Source of the DNA: PVC group bacterium (ex Bugula neritina AB1) | GTDB lineage: Bacteria > GCA-001730085 | Assembly: GCA_001730085.1 (NCBI GenBank) | Contig: MDLB01000052.1 | Span: 1-9,964, forward strand | Direction: 5' to 3' | Length of the DNA stretch: 9,964 nt | Part shown: piece by piece, positions 8,501-9,964 of the stretch | How the letters are laid out: each line of letters starts with the position of its first letter | How positions within the stretch are numbered: position 1 is the stretch's first letter | Notes under the pieces: generated by a model | What the model saw: only the letters and a program-made list of their open reading frames with translations | What the model was told of the DNA's origin: nothing | Databases searched by the model: none | Program-made: the position numbers and the translations under genes

Positions 8501-9241
8501 TAAAAGATTGCCGGATTGATCATAAACATTTAAAGACAATCCATGGTCTTGAACAGTTGGGCCTAAAATGACGGTTCCTGTAATGATTTTAGCTGCAAGG
8601 GCAGGAGTAGAAACGCTTGCAAAAGTTCCAATCATAGACATTAATCCACCCATTCCAAGAATAGAAAGGCCTTTTTCATCATGGCCTGTATATGTCAATT
8701 GATTAGGATCAAAGCTTTTAGGGTTTGAGGCAGAAGAAGGCATAGCGTCTATGTCAGGAACGAAAGAGCAAAAATCATTCGAAAAATTCATTTGCTCTTG
8801 CAAGTCGGCCCATAAATCGGTTTGACCGAATGTTTGGAATAAGATTTCTTTTAGCCCATAGGCGTAGATAAGTGACTCCCCATTTTGATATGGGATTCCC
8901 GAAGGGATGTTTGTTGAGTCTAGATGGTACTCGTAATTCGAGGAAGAGAATGTTGAGGGTAAAAGAAAAGAAGAGTTTTTACCTGTGTCAAAAAAGTTTT
9001 TCAAAATTAAGGAGGTGTTATCTGAAAAATGGATATGAAGATGATTGTTTTTTATTGTTACAATAAAATTACTGTCTTTATCTAAACTTTTATCTTCTTG
9101 TAGGATTTGATACAGATCATTTTTTTCGACATCAATCGATACTTTATCGGAGATTTTGACTTTGTCTATCTTGTTTTTTTCTCCATTTTGTATCGATAAA
9201 AAAAATTTTGAGGAAGATCCTTTTGGGTTTTTGAAGCGCAT
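5567..9241 (-). CDS. Type I-secreted cadherin/Ig-domain adhesin-like protein with RTX-type C-terminus (short paralogue)
   Basis: Complete 1224-residue protein. AAGGA lies 8 nt before the ATG, as in the paralogue. There is no Sec signal peptide. Seen in order: beta head (1-85, ending LILKNFF); hydrophobic Gly/Ala/Met segment (193-221); carboxypeptidase-regulatory-like fold (222-300, with DYMDEATG); ITPLTELA (316) and helical region; a 27-residue tandem repeat (473-526) opening a degenerate cadherin-like unit; beta module with FKND and GARET; Ig-like domain (728-834); cadherin repeat (838-943, ending in the calcium-site motif DENDF); second beta module (950-1085, LQYRNT and GIRNFEF); RTX-like repeats GNDTF and GIDTY (1099-1130); and a C-terminal region resembling the VCA0849-type T1SS target domain (ITDFSLGG, DRIDLSEIL, final DVFII). 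Family knowledge says such proteins leave through an ABC exporter, membrane-fusion protein and TolC, and fold in external calcium. Adhesion is inferred. The exporter is not in the window. Confidence 0.92.
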   Translation of the reverse strand: MRFKNPKGSSSKFFLSIQNGEKNKIDKVKISDKVSIDVEKNDLYQILQEDKSLDKDSNFIVTIKNNHLHIHFSDNTSLILKNFFDTGKNSSFLLPSTFSSSNYEYHLDSTNIPSGIPYQNGESLIYAYGLKEILFQTFGQTDLWADLQEQMNFSNDFCSFVPDIDAMPSSASNPKSFDPNQLTYTGHDEKGLSILGMGGLMSMIGTFASVSTPALAAKIITGTVILGPTVQDHGLSLNVYDQSGNLLMSDIDLDPSGKYDIKLPSDYEGTLLLEVEDTSLGPDYMDEATGEAKPLSSPIRSMLYVNNETENQTVNITPLTELAVLSLGIESSDKDFVDKIKDISENNPQEAIFSANKQIATALGLENTDILSSPIITLIDKYGNVHSGTNEYGKILAAISALEESLGNDLKDTLSHIAEGLHDDTLDRSTYEELSSVTEALLQISISQPQNFTDAIDISEHIDISNSIYNIASPSQGFASQYLLEGDQAAHLFNINQGESPSQGFDNQYLLEGADAIFFNLNEEGALVFLSQPNHQDKKIYHLTLVTLDDKNSRHSIFLEININGLEAVDLKSSEENDQRFLFKAVNKEAINQGVPLCSELQEPSEGDIKGISFSFKKYGFDLNNDTLILEKEFLMNSDQSEVGITLGSVPDINYIYNATEASLNITKKDSSFFTGNEIKSIIESIDFKNDSASLQAGARETSIRYIGENGYKGIPSHVIIDVRGPSPTIVDISDSTDLDIAYEDVTFTLQFSHSITSLAADDIILVDSNQSPLDPTQWSISTPITVDGQSWQVQVTPPNDVENISVGIKIEADKVLDSYGNPNEAYIQTELLQKFDTKNPLLFSGGDNTQVRVLENTEVLTPLYTPEVYGKDIEADSADFTYELSVNDAGAFDIDPATGELKLKMSPDYEMKDSYNVEIKAIYNENIEGTQSVEIIVIDENDFSYQLNGASSRDIYLVDLENYIESSSDSMYNRVSIEVSNIVDTDNEFLLLNSSSLLIKNEESAQLLLNDNIEVEASVNNDAGNLSIDFTPTTDVYLSETAVDFLLQNLQYRNTHETASFGIRNFEFSTESHEGTIKHKGETDLLLSGYIYGTSSDDNLEGSAGNDTFIFSEGNDTFTGSGGIDTYVYSSLLDGNNTITDFSLGGNETDRIDLSEILTVDNAADLSSYCEVVDAGVGKDITIQIDTDGRADFSSPEIILTLESLGTNALNLDDFTSQDVFII
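7664..7825 (-). repeat. In-frame 81-bp tandem repeat, two units (27 residues each)
   Basis: Unit 1 is 7745-7825 (residues 473-499) and unit 2 is 7664-7744 (residues 500-526). Both follow SPSQGF-x-x-QYLLEG-x-x-A, then F-N-x-N. The long paralogue has a single unit at the same place (YLLEGDDANSFNINEDG from residue 481), and downstream residue offsets between the two proteins shift by exactly 27. The unit resembles the first strands of a cadherin-like fold. Confidence 0.9.
8151..8275 (-). repeat. 125-bp perfect identity block, copy B
   Basis: Partner of 4152-4276, about 4 kb away in the same orientation. It encodes about residues 323-364 of the short protein. The contrast with diverged flanks suggests recent gene conversion. 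Confidence 0.9.
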
Positions 9242-9249
9242 CTCAATAT

Positions 9250-9254
9250 TCCTT
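9250..9254 (-). promoter_or_regulatory. Ribosome binding site of the short adhesin gene
   Basis: AAGGA on the minus strand, 8 nt before ATG 9241, within AAGGAATATTGAG-ATG. The same context precedes the paralogue. Confidence 0.8.
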
Positions 9255-9288
9255 ATTTTAATAAAAACTAAAAAGATAATATGTATAG

Positions 9289-9321
9289 ATTAACGTTTAA
9301 CATTTTAATTTTTAAAAAATC
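9289..9321 (-). promoter_or_regulatory. Conserved upstream A/T block, copy B
   Basis: Counterpart of 5364-5400, about 48 nt before the short gene's ATG. It contains GTTAAACGTTAA, a pair of GTTAA half-sites in direct orientation that is partly kept in copy A (GTTAAAAGTTA). No clear -35/-10 pair is visible. Confidence 0.4.
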
Positions 9322-9382
9322 AAATTTTATTTTTAACATTTAAACGCATAAAAAAAAAGATTTTGCCCTTGTGTTTTATATG

Positions 9383-9407
9383 GCAATTATTATATATAAT
9401 AAATTGC
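9383..9407. repeat. 25-bp near-palindrome
   Basis: GCAATT, then the perfect 12-bp palindrome ATTATATATAAT, then AAATTGC; symmetry is broken by one extra A. It lies about 140 nt upstream of the short gene's ATG. It could be an operator, a hairpin, or chance in A/T DNA. Confidence 0.3.
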
Positions 9408-9621
9408 TTTAAATCTATTTAAAATACTTATATATATTTTTTTTAATCATTAATTCTTTTAAAAAATAGATATAAATTTTTTTTCAAAATGAAAAGTTAT
9501 TTGAAACAATAATAATAAATTTTAAAAATTATTTGTTCAATTTAAGTCTTTTTATTTTTTATTTTTAAATATGTTTTTTTATAGTTTTTTTCTTATAGAG
9601 TGAGTAGAAATTTTATATGTT

Positions 9622-9637
9622 AAGACTTCTGCACAAC
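9622..9637. mobile_element. Possible left end of the insertion sequence
   Basis: AAGACTTCTGCACAAC lies about 180 bp past the transposase stop and resembles an IS terminal repeat. It matches 8 of 11 positions of GAGACTGTTGC at 5446-5456. The partner end is outside the window, so this is unproven. The distance from the stop codon is longer than usual for IS5-type elements. Confidence 0.22.
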
Positions 9638-9815
9638 ATAAAAAAAATAAATATAGAAACCTCTGAAAAATAAATAAAATGGATGTAAAAAAGGAAAAAA
9701 ATCAAAAGAAACTGAATGGAAGTCTAAAATATTGATATAAAATGAAATAGTAACGAAAGAAGGATTAGTTAATGGATTGTATTTTGATATAATTATTGGC
9801 ATTAAAATTAATTTG

Positions 9816-9964
9816 TTAAGTTAAAGACATGGAGATCATTCTAACCGCTTTGTTAAGATTAAAGCAAATGGATTTTAAAAGACATTGGCCTAAGACTTTC
9901 TCAGAAGAAATATAAGAAGCTCTCTTCATATTAAAAATTCTTTTCAAAATGCCAAAGGATTGTT
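9816..9964 (-). CDS. Transposase C-terminal fragment, IS5-like DDE family (5' part beyond the right edge)
   Basis: A minus-strand frame is open from the right edge to TAA at 9816-9818 and gives 48 residues plus a partial codon. It contains FGILKRIFNMKRASY, then GQCLLKSICFNLNKAV, then a short tail. The pattern F-G-x-x-K-R, a basic R/K-x-x-Y, then a hydrophobic helix ending in F-N-L-x-K is the usual C-terminal end of IS5/IS1182-type DDE transposases (DDE_Tnp_1 fold), where the final catalytic Glu helix lies just upstream. I see no frame break in this part, but whether the whole element is intact cannot be judged. Exact family assignment is inference from the C-terminal motif only. It points the same way as the adhesin genes but is separated from them by about 570 bp of A/T-rich DNA, so it is not part of their operon. 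Confidence 0.72.
   Translation of the reverse strand, partial: QSFGILKRIFNMKRASYISSEKVLGQCLLKSICFNLNKAVRMISMSLT

Larger units (their letters stand above)
6413..9241 (-). repeat. Paralogous segment, copy B (residues 1-943 of the short protein)
   Basis: Partner of 2486-5239. Nucleotide identity is uneven. Most of it looks moderately diverged, with some near-identical blocks, including a perfect 125-bp block and the run around 6700-6730 shared with 2779-2810. Beyond the cadherin repeat the two genes have unrelated continuations, so either one lost or one gained the distal modules. Confidence 0.93.
9242..9815. other. Extremely A/T-rich noncoding stretch upstream of the short adhesin gene
   Basis: About 570 bp with long A and T runs and almost no G/C. 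It must hold the promoter of the short gene (conserved block 9289-9321). Also visible are a near-palindrome at 9383-9407 and a possible IS end at 9622-9637. A 60-codon minus-strand frame at 9620-9802 is rich in Phe, Tyr and Ile, as random A/T sequence would be, and has no good RBS. I see no RNA gene. Confidence 0.6.

Noticed and set aside
8365-8571. Plus-strand open frame of 68 codons
   Set aside because: Antisense to the carboxypeptidase-regulatory-like region of the short gene; no RBS or family resemblance.
8872-9066. Plus-strand open frame of 64 codons
   Set aside because: Antisense to the N-terminal head of the short gene; no support as a gene.
9620-9802. Minus-strand open frame of 60 codons after the transposase
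   Set aside because: Composition (Phe, Tyr, Ile, Ser) is what random A/T-rich DNA gives, there is no good RBS, and it lies in the probable IS tail.
9242-9815. CRISPR, tRNA or riboswitch in the A/T-rich upstream region
   Set aside because: No spaced direct repeats, no cloverleaf-like G/C stems and no conserved aptamer elements were seen; only homopolymer runs and one weak palindrome.

Overview
The window looks like an accessory, surface-protein region of an AT-rich Gram-negative bacterium. The evidence is two very large secreted proteins with type I secretion architecture, strongly A/T-biased codon third positions, and long A/T-only intergenic stretches. The secretion signal type is common in Proteobacteria, but the sequence does not let me name a genus. 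A host-associated or endosymbiotic proteobacterium is only a guess.

Layout, all genes on the minus strand, read from right to left. At the right edge (9816-9964) is the C-terminal end of a DDE transposase that starts beyond the window. Next comes about 570 bp of very A/T-rich DNA without a convincing gene (9242-9815). A complete 1224-residue secreted adhesin-like protein follows (5567-9241), then a 327-bp spacer with two inverted repeats, and then a second, much longer paralogue. That paralogue starts at 5239, is open for 1746 codons and runs off the left edge. None of the plus-strand open frames looks real.

The two large proteins share about 920 N-terminal residues. In order these are a beta-rich head domain without a signal peptide, a hydrophobic glycine/alanine-rich segment, a carboxypeptidase-regulatory-like fold, an ITPLTELA helical region, a degenerate cadherin-like unit, a beta module, an Ig-like domain and a cadherin repeat. 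After that they part. The short protein goes through one beta module to RTX-like glycine/aspartate repeats and a C-terminal type I secretion signal. The long one continues with another cadherin repeat, several Ig-like repeats, a CSPG-type module and the start of a LamG-like (concanavalin A fold) domain at the window edge. The expected picture is two paralogous calcium-binding adhesins exported by an ABC/MFP/TolC exporter. No exporter genes are visible here.

The duplication shows signs of continuing evolution. There is a 125-bp stretch of perfect identity between the two genes inside otherwise diverged sequence. The short copy alone carries an 81-bp in-frame duplication. The spacer holds an IS-end-like inverted repeat, and the upstream regions of both genes share a conserved A/T-rich block.
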